Part shown: in pieces, positions 1 to 11,694 of the stretch | Layout: each line of letters starts with the position of its first letter | How positions within the stretch are numbered: the first letter of the stretch is position 1 | Assembly (NCBI RefSeq): GCF_025753855.1 | Contig: NZ_JAOWPT010000002.1 | Location: 682,001-746,000 of the forward strand | From: Mesorhizobium sp. ZC-5 | GTDB taxonomy: Bacteria; Pseudomonadota; Alphaproteobacteria; Rhizobiales; Rhizobiaceae | Reading direction: 5' to 3' | Length of the DNA: 64,000 nucleotides | The notes under the pieces: generated by a model | Database searches by the model: none | The model's input: the letters and a program-made list of their open reading frames with translations, nothing else | Told to the model about the DNA's origin: nothing | Position numbers and translations under genes: made by a program

Positions 1-45
1 CGGGTGCCGCGGATTTTGGCCGGCGGCGCACCGAGGGAGGTTTCG

Positions 46-810
46 ATGAAATTCACGCGACGCGACACGATGCAACTGGCTCTCGGCGGCATGGCCGGGC
101 TTGGCCTCACCACCATCGTGCCGTTTGCCGCCCGCGCGCAAGGCAAGGGCGACAGCTACAAGACGGACGGCGGCGAAATCCTGGTCAGCCCGATTTCACA
201 TGCGAGCTTCGTCATGAGCGTGCCCGGCCTCGTCATCTACAACGATCCGGTCGGCGGCAAGGCGCTGTATGAAGGCCAGCCGGCGCCCGGCCTGGTGCTG
301 ATCACGCATGAGCATGGCGACCATTTCGAGCCTGAGACGCTTGCGGCGATCGTCGGCACCGATACGAAGCTGGTGGTCAACCCGGCGGTGATGGAAAAAC
401 TGCCCGAGAACCTGAAGGCGAAGGCCACCGCCATCGCCAATGGCGAGAAGGCCACCGTGGGCCCGGTCGAGATCGAGGCGATCCCCGCCTACAACACCAC
501 CGAGGACCGCAAGAAATACCATCCGCAGGGCCGCGACAACGGCTATGTGCTGACCGTCGACGGCCGCCGCGTCTACATCGCCGGCGACACCGAGGACATC
601 CCCGAGATGCGCGCGCTGAAGGATATTTTCGTCGCCTTCGTGCCGATGAACCTGCCCTATACGATGGACGAGACCCAAGCGGGCTCGGCGGTGGCGGAAT
701 TCAAGCCGGCCTTCGTTTATCCCTACCACTACAAGGGCAGCGACCCGCAGCTGTTTGCCGGCAAGTTGGGGGGAGAGACGAAGGTGGTGATGGGGAAGTG
801 GTACGGGTAA
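46..810 (+). CDS. Tat-exported MBL-fold metallo-hydrolase (UlaG-like)
   Basis: A 254-residue protein. The N-terminus has a twin-arginine motif (TRRD, residues 4-7), then a hydrophobic stretch ending in AARAQ, so export to the periplasm by the Tat system is likely. The zinc-binding signature THEHGDH lies at 87-93, followed by a GDT at 181-183 and a late His in the YHY motif near 229, as expected for the metallo-beta-lactamase fold. I chose the ATG at 46 because it follows GAGGGAGG and begins the Tat signal; an in-frame upstream start gives an implausible leader. The substrate cannot be told: the UlaG-like branch includes lactonases and many uncharacterised hydrolases. Confidence 0.85.
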   Translation: MKFTRRDTMQLALGGMAGLGLTTIVPFAARAQGKGDSYKTDGGEILVSPISHASFVMSVPGLVIYNDPVGGKALYEGQPAPGLVLITHEHGDHFEPETLAAIVGTDTKLVVNPAVMEKLPENLKAKATAIANGEKATVGPVEIEAIPAYNTTEDRKKYHPQGRDNGYVLTVDGRRVYIAGDTEDIPEMRALKDIFVAFVPMNLPYTMDETQAGSAVAEFKPAFVYPYHYKGSDPQLFAGKLGGETKVVMGKWYG

Positions 811-860
811 GGAAGATTACTGCTCAGTTCCCGTAAAGGCCGGCATTCGCGTGGGCAGAT

Positions 861-1283
861 CTAGCTAGGTCGAGACTTAAGCAGAAACGCTCGCAACTTG
901 TTGGCTAGTTCCTGGCGGCGGCGTGGGATCGTCTCGCATTCCCATACGACCAGTAAATCCCAGCCGAGTTCGTGTAGCGCTGCGCTATTTGCCGCGTCGC
1001 GGGAGACGTTGCGCTCCAGCTTCGGGATCCAGAACTCCCGCCTCGTTTTCGGCAGTCTGGCGCGCCAGCAGGAAGTATCGGGATGCTGGTGCCAGAAGCA
1101 CCCGCGAACCTCGATCGCCTTCCTCCTCCGCGGCAACACGATGTCGGGCTTCCCAGGCAGGTCCCCGCGGTGCAGGCGAAAGCGGTAGCCAAGGGAATGG
1201 ACGAGACGACGGACGACTAACTCAGGTTTCGTGTCCTTGCCCTTCACAAGCGCCATCTGAGCGCTCCGGGCCTTGTCCGTCAC
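861..1283 (-). CDS. vsr: Very short patch repair (Vsr) DNA mismatch endonuclease
   Basis: A 140-residue protein of normal Vsr length. Vsr enzymes nick 5' to the T of T:G mismatches that arise when 5-methylcytosine deaminates, protecting the sites modified by a linked methyltransferase. The expected motifs are present: KPDIVL with the metal-binding Asp near 47, FWHQHPDT with the catalytic His pair at 65 and 67, and a terminal VVWECE. It is the last gene of a three-gene cassette; its start overlaps the stop of the endonuclease gene by 4 bp, so translation is probably coupled. Local GC is clearly below that of maeB and mutS, consistent with acquisition of the whole cassette. Confidence 0.93.
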   Translation of the reverse strand: MTDKARSAQMALVKGKDTKPELVVRRLVHSLGYRFRLHRGDLPGKPDIVLPRRRKAIEVRGCFWHQHPDTSCWRARLPKTRREFWIPKLERNVSRDAANSAALHELGWDLLVVWECETIPRRRQELANKLRAFLLKSRPS

Positions 1284-2053
1284 GCGCTCTTCGAGAGCGC
1301 TTCCACCTGGCCAGGGTAGGACACGCCCTCTTTCTCCGGGTAGAGGATGACCCTGTTCGGAAGGACCGTAGCCCGCCAGCCCCCCGGCAGGGCATCAAGG
1401 AAGAGCCTCAGCGCCTTCCTGGTGGTCATCGGGCCATCGGGAACGACGATGGTCAAGTCCCGCATCAGTTCGTGTCCCTTCGACCAATGGGCTCCGTTCG
1501 TATCGTAGCGAAAGATGTAAGGCAGATTGTTCTTGAGGATGAGCACCGCCGACAGCAGCTTATGCTCACCGGGATCTAGGAAGGGAATCTCCTCGTCGAT
1601 CTCAACAGGGTACTCGAGATCGTAGACTGCCGGGTCTTGCCCTTCGCGTCGACGCCCAGGATCGTTCGAGCCAAAGCCAGAGTAGTTCCACACCGGGCGA
1701 ACTTCCCGCTTTTTGGTATACTCCTCGATCAACATGGCTTCGAGATCGAAGTTGGAGAACACGAAGATGCGGACGGCCTTGAAGGTGACGTCGGCGGGAT
1801 CGATATTGCGACGGTGGCGCACAAAGTTCAGGTGCCTGACCAGCCTGTTGCGGAAGCCAGCTTTCGAGTCCGTCTTCCCGATGTAGACCAGCGCGCCCTT
1901 CAGGAAGAGAAGGTATGCTCCTTGGGCACCGTCCGGAATGGCACTGCGGACGTTTGCTTCTGTAAGTGGCGTCTCTTGCAAGGAGTCGAAGTATTTGGGC
2001 AGTTCAGATCGCATCACCGCCGGGATGTCGAGTTCGAACTCCGCGTAACTCAT
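1280..2053 (-). CDS. GIY-YIG type II restriction endonuclease, Eco29kI family
   Basis: A 257-residue protein with a GIY-YIG nuclease core: GAY...VYIGK at about 45-60, an Arg-rich catalytic helix (RNRLVRHL, 68-75), a Glu in EAMLIEEY (105-112), Asn in VWN (123) and the GFGSNDPG loop (126-133). This set and order match R.Eco29kI, a GIY-YIG enzyme that cuts CCGCGG. The gene lies directly after a C5-methyltransferase and before vsr on the same strand, which is the expected context. The C-terminal third (about 160-257) is not recognised in detail. The specificity is inferred from the family, not shown; CCGCGG occurs in this window (e.g. near 1128 and 1167), so such sites must be methylated if the inference is right. 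Confidence 0.85.
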   Translation of the reverse strand: MSYAEFELDIPAVMRSELPKYFDSLQETPLTEANVRSAIPDGAQGAYLLFLKGALVYIGKTDSKAGFRNRLVRHLNFVRHRRNIDPADVTFKAVRIFVFSNFDLEAMLIEEYTKKREVRPVWNYSGFGSNDPGRRREGQDPAVYDLEYPVEIDEEIPFLDPGEHKLLSAVLILKNNLPYIFRYDTNGAHWSKGHELMRDLTIVVPDGPMTTRKALRLFLDALPGGWRATVLPNRVILYPEKEGVSYPGQVEALSKSA

Positions 2054-2056
2054 TTT

Positions 2057-3226
2057 CTACGCTGCCTTGCGGGATGGCCTATGAGCCTTACAAAGGATAC
2101 CCCGGATGTGACGGCCAAAAGAAGCGGCAAGCTGCACGGGCGCGGCGTTGCCAAGCTGGCGCATGTTCTCTGTCCAACTGCCGACGAATTCATAGTCGTC
2201 AGGCAACCCCTGCAGGCGGGCGGCTTCGCGCACCGTGAAATATCGGACGCTGCCGTCCGCGAAAGCAATCATGTTTTCCCCGCCGGGCACACCGTGCACT
2301 CCTGCTTTGAGCGCCTTGGCTGGCTCGTCAATCGGGCTGCCCGTATGGCCAGGATATGCTCGCGCGCCCAGCTGTAGAACATGGTTTGCAATCTTGACCT
2401 GTGAGCCAGGCTCGCCGAGGTCGGCGATGGCGTCGCGAACTGTCACCCACGGTAGCTCCTCAGGCTCACGGCCTTCTATGCGGAGCGATTCTACGGTCAA
2501 GCAGTCCATCGCATTGTTCGGCGAAATAGGCGGCTTACGCACGCAGTGCCTCCGCCAGTACTCTCCAGTCACATACTGATCCCAAAGGAGCCGTTCGCGT
2601 GAATGGGTCGGCCGGGGAGCCTCGATGGAAGAGGCAGCACTTTTGTGAACACCCAAAAAGAGCACACGATGGCGCTTCTGGGGCGCACCATAGTCAGCTG
2701 CATTCACCTTGATCACCATCACCTTGTAGGCGCCTTCGGTCTCGCGATTGCGCAGACGTCTAAGATGGCTTCCGCGATCCTCATTGTCGCGTTGGGCGAG
2801 ATAGGGCTCCGTCAATGAGAGTTTTATCCAGTCAAGGTGATCTGCAAATTTCAGACGAAGAAGTCCCCGCACGTTTTCGAACAGAAATCCTTTCGGGGTA
2901 ATTTCGCGTATTGCACGGACGGCCTCAGGCCACATGTCTCGGGCATCTTCTTCGCCTCGGTGCAGCCCACCTATGGAAAACGGCTGACAGGGCGGACCGC
3001 CAGCTACGAACTCCACAAGATCCTTAAATATTCTCCAGTTGACCGCGCGGACGTCCTTGGAATGGACCTCCCAATGGCCAACATGTTCTATGCCGCGACC
3101 GATATTGTGCTGGACATTCTCGACCGAGTGTCTGTCTCGTTCGACAAGCAACAAGTGCTCAAATCCCGCCTGGGCAAGCCCCAAGGCAAGACCTCCGCAT
3201 CCACTAAACAGCTCGACACTACGCAC
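2057..3226 (-). CDS. DNA (cytosine-5)-methyltransferase of the Eco29kI-like R-M system
   Basis: A C5-cytosine methyltransferase of 389 residues from the chosen start. Motif I ELFSGCGGLALG is at 5-16, motif IV GGPPCQPFS contains the catalytic Cys near 80, motif VI ENV is near 117-119, and a motif VIII-like QKRHR follows; the C-terminal QLGNA motif is also present. I chose the GTG at 3226 because AGGGGAAG stands just upstream and motif I normally begins within a few residues. A longer frame starts with TTG at 3334 but has no ribosome binding site. The stop is 3 bp before the endonuclease start, so the order is methyltransferase, nuclease, Vsr. It should protect host DNA against the partner nuclease. 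Confidence 0.93.
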   Translation of the reverse strand: MRSVELFSGCGGLALGLAQAGFEHLLLVERDRHSVENVQHNIGRGIEHVGHWEVHSKDVRAVNWRIFKDLVEFVAGGPPCQPFSIGGLHRGEEDARDMWPEAVRAIREITPKGFLFENVRGLLRLKFADHLDWIKLSLTEPYLAQRDNEDRGSHLRRLRNRETEGAYKVMVIKVNAADYGAPQKRHRVLFLGVHKSAASSIEAPRPTHSRERLLWDQYVTGEYWRRHCVRKPPISPNNAMDCLTVESLRIEGREPEELPWVTVRDAIADLGEPGSQVKIANHVLQLGARAYPGHTGSPIDEPAKALKAGVHGVPGGENMIAFADGSVRYFTVREAARLQGLPDDYEFVGSWTENMRQLGNAAPVQLAASFGRHIRGILCKAHRPSRKAA

Positions 3227-3372
3227 AGATTCTTCCCCTGAGCGCGCAGATTTCGGCGCGGACTCGCAATTGGCAACCACTATTGCTTCGTTTCCACAAC
3301 TTGAACGACATATTGGAGACAAAATCAAGAACAATTAGTGAACGCGGCGCACGCGGCAGCCACGAACGCCCC

Positions 3373-5658
<2,286 letters not shown>

Positions 5659-5775
5659 GATGCGCGCGGTTCCCTCCCGGATAGGCACTTCTTTTTGTGG
5701 AGCATTCGGGATTAAGGCTACACTTCGCCGCTGTAAACCGCCAAGCAGGACAAAACTCTTTTCGCGGAAGGGCTC

Positions 5776-8532
5776 GTGAACGACGTAACGCCAATGCGCA
5801 TCGAAGGCACGCCGACCACGCTGCCGGCCGGCGGCGCCACGCCGATGATGGAGCAGTTCATCGAGATCAAGGCGGCGAACCCGGATTCGCTGCTGTTTTA
5901 CCGCATGGGCGACTTCTACGAGATGTTCTTCGGCGACGCCGAAGTGGCGAGCCGGGCGCTCGGCATCACGCTGACCAAGCGCGGCAAGCACAATGGCTTA
6001 GACATCCCGATGTGCGGCGTGCCGGTGCATGCGGCGGACGACTATCTGCAGAAGCTGATCGGGCTCGGCCACCGCGTCGCCGTGTGCGAGCAGATCGAGG
6101 ACCCGGCCGAGGCGAAAAAGCGCGGCGGCAAGTCGGTGGTGAAGCGCGACGTCATCCGCCTGGTGACGCCCGGCACCATCACCGAGGAAAAGCTGCTGGC
6201 GCCGTCGGAATCGAATTTTTTGATGTCACTGGGGCGGGTGAAGGGCGCGGGCGACACAAGAGGCGGGGAGCGCGGCAGCGCGACCGGGAACCAGGGAAGC
6301 TATGCGCTCGCCTGGATCGACATCTCGACCGGCGCCTTCCGGGTTTCCGAAACCACCGCCGAGCGGCTGGCGGCCGACATATTCCGCGTCGACCCGAAGG
6401 AGCTGATCGTCGCCGAACCGGTGTTCCACGATGCCGAACTCAGGCCGGTGTTCGACCTGATCGGCCGCGTCGCCAGCCCGCAGCCGGCGAGCCTGTTCGA
6501 TTCGGCCTCGGCGACGATGCGCATCGCCCGCTTCTACGACGTCGCGACGCCGGACAGTTTTGGCACGTTCTCGAGGGCCGAACTGTCGGCGATCTCGGGC
6601 GCCATCGCCTATGTCGAGAAGACGCAGAAGGCGGAGCGGCCGCCGCTCGACCGGCCGGAGCGCGAGCAGGCCGGCTCGTCGCTGTTCATCGACCCGGCGA
6701 CGCGCGCCAACCTGGAACTGTTGCGCACCATGTCGGGCGGCCGCGACGGTTCTTTGTTCCGGGCGATCGACAGGACCGTAACCGGCGCCGGCGCCAGGCT
6801 GCTGGCCGACCGGCTGATGGCGCCGCTGACCGACCCGCAAGCGATCGGCGCGCGGCTCGATTCGGTGTCGTTCTTCCAGGCGGAGCCGCGGCTTTGCGAG
6901 GGCCTGCGCGCTGCATTGAAGGGCGTCGCCGACATGCCGCGGGCGCTGTCCAGGCTGGCGCTCAACCGCGGCGGCCCGCGCGACCTCGGCGGGCTCAAGG
7001 CCGGCTTCGAGGCGGCGACGGAGATCGGCCGGATTTTTGAAGGCGCGATCCTGCCTGCCGAATTGCAGGCCGCATTCGCAGCGATTGCCGCCCTGCCGGC
7101 GGATTTCGCCCGCCATATCGAAAGCGCGCTCGGCGACGAACTGCCCCTGTTGAAGCGCGACGGCGGTTTCGTGCGCGCGCTCTATGACGCCGAGCTCGAC
7201 GAGATGCGGGCGCTGCGCGACGAATCGCGAAAAGTCATCGCCGGGCTGGAGCGCAGCCTGATCGACGAGACCGGCATCCGCTCGCTGAAGATCCGGCACA
7301 ACAATGTGCTCGGCTATTACATCGAGGTGACCGCCAACCATCAGGACATCATGATGGGCTCGGATGAGGCGAAGGGACGCTTCATCCACCGCCAGACCAT
7401 GGCCAACGCCATGCGCTTCACCACCACCGAACTGGCCGGGCTGGAGACCAAAATCGCCAACGCTGCCGACCGCGCGCTGGCGATCGAACTCGGCGTATTC
7501 GACAGGCTGGTCGCCGAGGCGGTGAGCCATGCCGATGCGATCCGGGCGGGCGCTGCGGCGCTTGCCGTGCTCGACGTTTCTTCGGCGCTGGCGCTGCTCG
7601 CGGCTTCGGAAGACTACAACCGGCCGCTGGTCGACGGCAGCCTGGCGTTCAGGATCGAGGGCGGCCGCCATCCCGTTGTCGAGCAGGCGCTGCGCCGTTC
7701 CGCCGAAAGCCCGTTCGTGGCCAATGACAGCGACCTGTCGCCCGCCGAAAACGGCCGGCACGGCGCCATCTGGCTGCTCACCGGCCCCAATATGGGCGGC
7801 AAGTCGACCTTCCTGCGCCAGAACGCGCTGATCGCCATCCTGGCGCAGATGGGTTCTTTTGTTCCTGCCGCCAGTGCCCACATCGGCGTCGTGGACAGGC
7901 TGTTTTCCCGCGTCGGCGCCTCCGACGACCTGGCGCGGGGCCGCTCGACCTTCATGGTCGAGATGGTGGAGACGGCGGCGATCCTCAACCAGGCCGGCGA
8001 AAAGGCACTGGTCATCCTCGACGAGATCGGCCGCGGCACCGCCACCTTCGACGGCCTGTCGATCGCCTGGGCGGCGGTCGAATATCTGCACGAGAAGAAC
8101 CGCTGCCGGGCGATCTTCGCCACGCATTTCCATGAGATGACGGCGCTGTCGACCAAGCTGGAACGCCTCCACAACGTCACCATGCGGGTGAAGGAATGGG
8201 AGGGCGACGTGGTCTTCCTGCACGAGGTCGGCAAGGGCGCCGCCGACCGCAGCTACGGCGTGCAGGTGGCGCGGCTCGCCGGCCTCCCCGACGCCGTCGT
8301 CGCCCGTGCCAAGGACGTGCTGCATCAACTCGAACAGGGCGAGCAGTCGGGCAAGGTCGACCGCCTGGTCGACGACCTGCCGCTGTTCAGCGCCGTGATA
8401 AAAAAAGAGCCGCCGAAGCCGACCAAAAGCGATGTGCTTGGCGAGGCGCTGGCGGCACTCAGCCCTGACGAGATGACGCCGCGCGAGGCGCTCGACGCGC
8501 TCTACCGACTGAAGGGGTTGGTGGGGAAGTAG
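5776..8532 (+). CDS. mutS: DNA mismatch repair protein MutS
   Basis: A 918-residue protein that recognises mispairs and short loops and starts methyl-independent mismatch repair. The mismatch-wedging GDFYE motif is at 45-49, the Walker [11 protein letters not shown] at 669-678, followed by a Walker B ([10 protein letters not shown]) and the signature STFMVEM. The GTG at 5776 follows GGAAGGG; an ATG six codons on is an alternative. About 25 glycine/arginine-rich residues (encoded near 6225-6300) appear inserted before YALAWIDIS in domain II compared with the usual family pattern. That stretch is probably a surface loop. Confidence 0.96.
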   Translation: MNDVTPMRIEGTPTTLPAGGATPMMEQFIEIKAANPDSLLFYRMGDFYEMFFGDAEVASRALGITLTKRGKHNGLDIPMCGVPVHAADDYLQKLIGLGHRVAVCEQIEDPAEAKKRGGKSVVKRDVIRLVTPGTITEEKLLAPSESNFLMSLGRVKGAGDTRGGERGSATGNQGSYALAWIDISTGAFRVSETTAERLAADIFRVDPKELIVAEPVFHDAELRPVFDLIGRVASPQPASLFDSASATMRIARFYDVATPDSFGTFSRAELSAISGAIAYVEKTQKAERPPLDRPEREQAGSSLFIDPATRANLELLRTMSGGRDGSLFRAIDRTVTGAGARLLADRLMAPLTDPQAIGARLDSVSFFQAEPRLCEGLRAALKGVADMPRALSRLALNRGGPRDLGGLKAGFEAATEIGRIFEGAILPAELQAAFAAIAALPADFARHIESALGDELPLLKRDGGFVRALYDAELDEMRALRDESRKVIAGLERSLIDETGIRSLKIRHNNVLGYYIEVTANHQDIMMGSDEAKGRFIHRQTMANAMRFTTTELAGLETKIANAADRALAIELGVFDRLVAEAVSHADAIRAGAAALAVLDVSSALALLAASEDYNRPLVDGSLAFRIEGGRHPVVEQALRRSAESPFVANDSDLSPAENGRHGAIWLLTGPNMGGKSTFLRQNALIAILAQMGSFVPAASAHIGVVDRLFSRVGASDDLARGRSTFMVEMVETAAILNQAGEKALVILDEIGRGTATFDGLSIAWAAVEYLHEKNRCRAIFATHFHEMTALSTKLERLHNVTMRVKEWEGDVVFLHEVGKGAADRSYGVQVARLAGLPDAVVARAKDVLHQLEQGEQSGKVDRLVDDLPLFSAVIKKEPPKPTKSDVLGEALAALSPDEMTPREALDALYRLKGLVGK

Positions 8533-8540
8533 ACGGCACC

Positions 8541-8657
8541 GTGAAGGTCGACTCCGACAAGATCCGCGAGTTCGAGGACACCGACAGTTTCTTCGCTCGG
8601 ACCGACCAGCGAGGCCAGCCCGGCGTCAGGTCTGGACGCCACCTGGGCGGTCTTTAG
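8541..8657 (+). pseudogene. Possible 5' remnant of a YdeI-like gene
   Basis: A GTG-initiated 38-codon frame just after mutS reads VDSDKIREFEDTDSFFA, which resembles the start of YdeI/OmpD-associated family proteins. After about 18 codons the resemblance stops and the frame ends, so it looks like a truncated remnant at the left edge of the accessory block. The similarity is from memory of the family and the frame is short, so it could also be chance. Confidence 0.3.
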
Positions 8658-9124
8658 GGGCTGATCTTGCGATAACCGTTCCCGTCATTGCGCCATCGCT
8701 CCGTCCCAGTCGCGTCCGTGATATCGGCCCATTGGCCGGATTGCCGGAACTCAGCCTTCACCTCTTTGCCCTTTATGCGAATGGCAGAGAGTGATGTACC
8801 GCCGCTTAATGGAAGCATGGCATAGGAAACTGCATCTCCGTCAGAAATACAGTTCTTGTCTGGTTTTTCGATGATCGTTCCGACAGTGAAGCCTGTGTTG
8901 GGGGTTCGTAAGTTGCGAAGGTTGCTCCAACGAACCGTTGCCTTTTTGCCAGCGACGGCGGTAATGCATCGGTATTCAGGGCTCTCGTAGATCACAGTGC
9001 CTGCAGCTTGACGGTTGAGAAAGGTGTTGACGCCTATCCACACCAACGCACCGAGCCACAGGAAGACAAAGATCACCGTAGCATAATGATTAGGCGCCGC
9101 CGGCGAGGAGGTCACAGCAGGCAT
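8654..9124 (-). CDS. Hypothetical single-pass membrane-anchored protein
   Basis: From the ATG at 9124 (preceded by GGAAGAAG) the product has about 156 residues. One hydrophobic helix, ATVIFVFLWLGALVWIGV, lies near 15-33, followed by a polar domain rich in Thr/Gly/Asn with two Cys (YRC and KNC) that might pair outside the membrane. A longer frame reaches a TTG at 9232 without a convincing ribosome binding site. No family is recognised. The GC content is well below that of mutS and glnD, suggesting it was acquired. Its tail overlaps the mutS-side remnant by a few bases, in convergent orientation. Confidence 0.55.
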   Translation of the reverse strand: MPAVTSSPAAPNHYATVIFVFLWLGALVWIGVNTFLNRQAAGTVIYESPEYRCITAVAGKKATVRWSNLRNLRTPNTGFTVGTIIEKPDKNCISDGDAVSYAMLPLSGGTSLSAIRIKGKEVKAEFRQSGQWADITDATGTERWRNDGNGYRKISP

Positions 9125-9570
9125 GTTGGCTTCTTCCATGTTACCATCGGTTGAGAGCGATCTGGCTACTTCATCATAACCAATAGCTGACAATGGTTGC
9201 GATGTGGACGGTAGCCAGGAAGTTTTGCGCAAGCCGGTTGTTTCAGTAGCGATTCGGCTGAAGTCCTAGCTACGGATTGTTTTTTCAACGGGGCATCATG
9301 CCCGCCGCCTCATGCCGGAATTGAAGCCCGGTATGTCTCGATTCGAACTTCGGTTTCAGCGGAGCCGAAAGTCATTGATGAGACGTTGTTATGAATCTCG
9401 GTCAGGCCGAAAGACTTCTGAGGTCATGAATTGATCCTTCACCTAAAATTCAAATAGAGCAGCACGACGATAAATTTCTTTATCATTAGATGGGAACGAC
9501 GTACGACTACCAAGTAAGAGCAAATGGGGCTCACCGATCGTGGCGGGGGAACTTCGCGGCGGGTGAATGC
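9125..9570. other. Low-GC gap without a recognised gene
   Basis: This is the longest stretch without a convincing gene in the window. It has a visibly lower GC content than its surroundings. A 9-bp hairpin with a 3-base loop (arms TTCGGTTTC and GGAGCCGAA, with G-U pairs) lies near 9349-9369, but no T-run follows it. TTGATC at about 9432 might be part of a promoter for the cyclase gene. Nothing else is supported. Confidence 0.5.
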
Positions 9571-10476
9571 ATGAGCAGTTCTCGGACGCAGACCATCCTG
9601 TTTGCCGATGTCAGCGGCAGCACTCGTCTGTTCGAAACCAGAGGCGACCTGGAGGCGCGGCGGCTTATCGCCGCCGTGCTCGATGTGCATGCGCTCATCT
9701 GCCGTGAGCATGGCGGTCGGGTCATCAAGACCATCGGCGACGAAATCATGTGCTCCCTGCCGGATGCGCGCGAAGGCGTGCTGGCGGCGTGCGAGATGCA
9801 GCGCAAGATGGCGTGCAACGCCGACTTCGCGCGCGACCGTCTCGCCGTGCACATCGGCCTTCACCATGGCGACGCACTGGAAGAAAACGACGATGTCTAT
9901 GGCGACGCAGTCAACACGGCCGCCCGCATGGTCGCCCTGGCCAAACGTGAGCAGATCATCGCTTCGGCGGGTAGCGTGCAGGGGCTGGATGGGGGCCGGG
10001 TGCCGGCGTTTCGCAGCCTTGGGCGCATCCATGTCGACGGCAAGCTGCAGCCGATCGAGATCGTCGACGTGATCTGGCATGAGGACATGTCGAGCATGAC
10101 GACGGTGCAAGGCGTCGGTGGCGGCGCGTGGCCAAAAGCAACGGAAATCGTCGGGCCGACACTCCAGCTTTCCCATCGCGGCAAGGTGGTGACGCTGGAC
10201 GGTGCCTCGGCCTCCTTCACGATCGGACGCAGCCCGATCAACGCGCTGCAGATAGAGGCTGACTGGGTCAGCCGCACTCATGCCCTGATCGAGTTCAAGC
10301 GCGGTCATTTCGTGGTTTACGACCGCTCGACCAACGGCACCTATGTAAAGTTCGGCCAGGACGACGAATTGCATCTGCACCGCGACGAACTGCACATGCG
10401 CAAGGCCGGCACGATCAGCCTCGGCCGGGTCTCGTCCGCCAATGCCGACGATGTGATCCGGTTCGACCTGGGCTAG
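9571..10476 (+). CDS. Class III nucleotide cyclase domain fused to an FHA domain
   Basis: A 301-residue soluble protein. The N-terminal half is an adenylate/guanylate cyclase homology domain: FADVSGSTRLFE (metal Asp near 13), GGRVIKTIGDEIM (second metal Asp near 57) and YGDAVNTAARM. The C-terminal half is a forkhead-associated domain with IGRS near 218-221, SRTHA at 234-238 and NGT at 255-257, the residues that contact phosphothreonine. The design suggests a cyclase recruited or controlled by a Ser/Thr-phosphorylated partner. I chose the ATG at 9571, directly before the cyclase core; a longer frame from 9490 lacks a ribosome binding site. No kinase gene is adjacent. Whether the product is cAMP or cGMP cannot be read here. 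Confidence 0.85.
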   Translation: MSSSRTQTILFADVSGSTRLFETRGDLEARRLIAAVLDVHALICREHGGRVIKTIGDEIMCSLPDAREGVLAACEMQRKMACNADFARDRLAVHIGLHHGDALEENDDVYGDAVNTAARMVALAKREQIIASAGSVQGLDGGRVPAFRSLGRIHVDGKLQPIEIVDVIWHEDMSSMTTVQGVGGGAWPKATEIVGPTLQLSHRGKVVTLDGASASFTIGRSPINALQIEADWVSRTHALIEFKRGHFVVYDRSTNGTYVKFGQDDELHLHRDELHMRKAGTISLGRVSSANADDVIRFDLG

Positions 10477-10707
10477 GCCGACGGCGGTTTGGCGGGATGG
10501 TTTCGCGAGGGACGCGACCTCCGCGGCGATAACGAGGCGGCCAGCGTCGCTGCAATGTCGCGCCAACTGTTGCCGGCCTGCCATGTTCGATCCCGATTCG
10601 TGTCCGGTGCGAATCCCCGACTTGCGCAAGGCAGGCGGCGCGGCTACCGAGCCTTTCGGCACCTGCCAACGCGCTTCGGCGCCTGATTCTCTGAGAAAGC
10701 CACGCGC

Positions 10708-11598
10708 GTGAATGGCGGTATCTTCCTGGCCCTCTGCGCCTATGCGGTCTACGCGTGGGGCGACGGCCTCATCAAGGCCATCGGCAGCCAGCTCTCGGTC
10801 TTCGAGATCGGCTTCTTCAACATCCTGTTTGCCAGCATCTTCCTGTTTTTCCTGAAGCCGGACGGCGAGCGATGGCACGGTTTCTGGCATATGCAGCGGC
10901 CCTGGGCCGTGCATGCGCGCGCGATCTCGGGTCTCGTCGCCGGCGTGCTCGGCATCTACGCCTTCACGACCATCCCGCTGGCCGAGGTCTACGCGCTGAT
11001 CTTCCTGGCGCCGCTTTTCGTCACGCTGCTGTCGATCGTCGTCCTCAAGGAGCAGGTCGGCCCATGGCGCTGGTTGGCCATATTCGCCGGCCTGGTCGGC
11101 ATCCTGCTCGTGGTGCGGCCGGGGTTCCGAGAACTGGAACTCGGCCACTTCGCGGCATTGATCGTCGCCTTCCTCGCCGCCGCCACCATCATCCTCATGC
11201 GCTCGCTGGCCGGGGAGAAGCAGACGACGATGCTCGGCGTGCTGGTCGGCTACGGCCTGCTCTTCAATGGCGCCGCCATGCTGGCGACGTCGTCCTTCGC
11301 CATCCCTGACTGGAAGCTGCTCCTGATGCTGGTGCTGACCGGAGCCTGCACGGCCGGCGGCCATCGCCTGCAACTTCTGGCCACGCGGCTCAGCCCGGCA
11401 AACCAGATCGCCCCGACCCACTATTCGCAGATCGTCTGGGCGGTGGTCATCGGCGCCGCGTTCTTCGCCGAATATCCGGATTTCATCGCCCTGATCGGCC
11501 TTGCCGTCGTCGTCGGCTCCGGCCTGCTGACGCTGGTGCGCGAAAGGATCCGGCTCGGCACCGTGCGCTGGAACCCGTTTTCCCGCAACCGGCTCTGA
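10708..11598 (+). CDS. EamA/DMT-superfamily transporter
   Basis: A 296-residue integral membrane protein with about ten hydrophobic helices arranged as two EamA repeats (roughly 5-140 and 150-285), the architecture of drug/metabolite exporters such as RhtA and RarD relatives. It starts with GTG at 10708. The second repeat contains the typical APTHYSQIVWAVV segment. It stands alone between the cyclase-FHA gene and the arsR-type operon, so the substrate cannot be inferred. Confidence 0.85.
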   Translation: MNGGIFLALCAYAVYAWGDGLIKAIGSQLSVFEIGFFNILFASIFLFFLKPDGERWHGFWHMQRPWAVHARAISGLVAGVLGIYAFTTIPLAEVYALIFLAPLFVTLLSIVVLKEQVGPWRWLAIFAGLVGILLVVRPGFRELELGHFAALIVAFLAAATIILMRSLAGEKQTTMLGVLVGYGLLFNGAAMLATSSFAIPDWKLLLMLVLTGACTAGGHRLQLLATRLSPANQIAPTHYSQIVWAVVIGAAFFAEYPDFIALIGLAVVVGSGLLTLVRERIRLGTVRWNPFSRNRL

Positions 11599-11644
11599 CC
11601 GACAATCAGGTTTTCCGGCGAGCAATCGAGAGCAGCGGGTCATA

Positions 11645-11678
11645 TCAAAACACTTAGCTGTTGCGCTAAGTGTTTTGA
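11645..11678. promoter_or_regulatory. Perfect 13-bp inverted repeat before the ArsR-family gene
   Basis: TCAAAACACTTAG and its exact reverse complement are separated by 8 bases. An ACTTAG half-site recurs just downstream at 11685-11690, and the ribosome binding site AGGTGA sits against the right arm. Position and symmetry suggest an autoregulatory operator for the downstream winged-helix repressor. No binding data are implied. Confidence 0.6.
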
Positions 11679-11694
11679 GGTGATACTTAGCCTT

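Noticed and set aside
2057-3334. TTG at 3334 as the methyltransferase start
   Set aside because: No ribosome binding site and an unrelated 36-residue N-terminus before motif I; the GTG at 3226 is better placed.
6226-8328. A 700-codon frame opposite mutS
   Set aside because: Antisense shadow of a strongly conserved gene; no domain, no ribosome binding site.
9439-11643. A 734-codon minus-strand frame across the cyclase-FHA and DMT transporter genes
   Set aside because: Both plus-strand genes have intact domain motifs; the opposite frame has none.
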